Assembly (NCBI GenBank): GCA_030248215.1
Contig: JASANG010000883.1
Coordinates: 243,974 to 307,973, forward strand
DNA: 64,000 bases
From: Enoplolaimus lenunculus
Lineage: Eukaryota; Nematoda; Enoplea; Enoplida; Thoracostomopsidae
Direction of reading: 5' to 3'
Shown here: positions 63,211 through 64,000 of the stretch, piece by piece
Position numbering within the stretch: the stretch's first letter is position 1
Layout: each line of letters starts with the position of its first letter
Notes under the pieces: generated by a model
Told to the model about the DNA's origin: nothing
The model's database searches: none
Seen by the model: only the letters and a program-made list of their open reading frames with translations
Position numbers and translations under genes: made by a program

Positions 63211-63962
63211 CCTGCTACTTTAACCTCTGGTTCCGGCAGAATTTGTTGTTCGTTTACTCCGGATTTGTTGTTTGGTCCGCATCCGGTTGCAGTCTGCTGG
63301 ATACGCCATGAATTCGAGATTTGTATACAATTTTATAACCTGCGCTGTAAAATTTTAGCGGCGCAGAAGTGTTTTGCAAAATATCACTGGAATTCTGACT
63401 AAACTTAGAATATGACACCCCCAGGACTAATAATTAAAAGCTAATTTTTGTAAACATAAAGTGTATTTTTTACAATAATCCTGGTTGGCAAAACGAGACA
63501 AACTTAGGCAATTGTATGCCTTTCCCATTGGTGTTTTGGAATTTTTAGATTTTGACATAAATTTGGATTAAGCGTAGGCTTCGACTTTGGGTTAGGCCTA
63601 GGCTTACGATTTAGTTTAAACGTTAGAAGGTCTAACATTAAGATCACGTTTAGGCTATAGGCTATGGTTTACGATCAGTCCTACGATTACAGTTAGGTTT
63701 AAGGTGGCACTAAGTTTTTGATGACGTACGTCACCGTCTATCAGCGTTCGTCACCGTGTCGCCCCCCGCCGCTGTATCACAACGCACGTGTATTGACGCA
63801 TGGCACAGCATATCAATCTGTGAACAAAAATGTTTGGACGTCCGACGCCGTCCGTCGACCGACAGTGCCAGCCGCCGCCGAATAACAACAGGGCCGGAGC
63901 AACCACCCCCACTACTTCCCATTCGGGGGCCCCCACACCTAAAAGGGCGTCTCACATGGATT
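63211..63962. other. Repeat-derived DNA: TTAGGY patch and family R fragment
   Basis: 63565-63705 has degenerate TTAGGCTT/GTTTAGG words. 63715-63870 carries GACGTACGTCACCGTCTATC and GACGCCGTCCGTCGACC, part of the CpG-rich family R. Minus-strand open frames here are repeat by-products. Confidence 0.55.
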
Positions 63963-64000
63963 GACTTTAAGGGGCGTAACAGTAGATTAAGCGTATTCTT
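63963..64000. repeat. MITE family C2, cut by window end
   Basis: GACTTTAAGGGGCGTAACAG followed by TAGATTAAGCGTATTC matches the left 40 bp of the copy at 9427. Confidence 0.8.

Overview
The window looks like invertebrate nuclear DNA, most likely from an intron-rich, AT-rich nematode of the Enoplea/Dorylaimia kind (a mermithid is my best guess, not proven). The reasons are canonical GT-AG introns with short T-rich acceptors (ATTTTAG, TTTCAG), several hundred scattered TTAGGC/GCCTAA hexamers (the nematode telomere unit) carried inside small transposons, and secreted TIL/Kunitz cysteine-rich proteins of the kind nematodes make in quantity. No bacterial operon, rRNA, CRISPR array or viral gene was seen, and the only hint of an LTR element is one short dubious similarity. 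No autonomous transposon gene was recognised, but non-autonomous DNA transposons (MITEs) of at least eight families are everywhere.

Layout: (1) 683-6274, + strand: the last five exons of UQCC1/CBP3, the mitochondrial complex III assembly factor; its first intron in the window holds a 29-copy, 35-bp minisatellite. (2) 7884-29524, - strand: one large gene that I rebuilt exon by exon. It has 19 exons and about 1,413 residues, with every internal junction in phase 1: signal peptide, four TIL domains, twelve copies of a short six-cysteine module I do not recognise, disordered linkers, and a C-terminal Kunitz domain. Its introns are packed with MITEs that often end within 30 bp of a splice site. 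(3) 29525-42014: a gene-poor, repeat-rich stretch. (4) 42015-56456, - strand: a complete 20-exon BCAS3 (rudhira) gene of about 1,207 residues, with short and nearly MITE-free introns. (5) 57000-64000: MITE-rich DNA with the last three exons (59799-61956, - strand) of an unrecognised cysteine-containing protein whose stop codon lies in a MITE end; the rest of that gene would lie beyond the window.

UQCC1 (complex III assembly) and BCAS3 (WD40 protein of cytoskeleton, migration and autophagy) are unrelated housekeeping genes. The gene between them encodes a secreted multi-domain protein that by its TIL and Kunitz parts could be a protease-inhibitor array or a structural or defence secretion. It and its unnamed module family are the best candidates for something undescribed. 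Exon borders come from reading frame, phase continuity and splice signals only; no transcript evidence was available.
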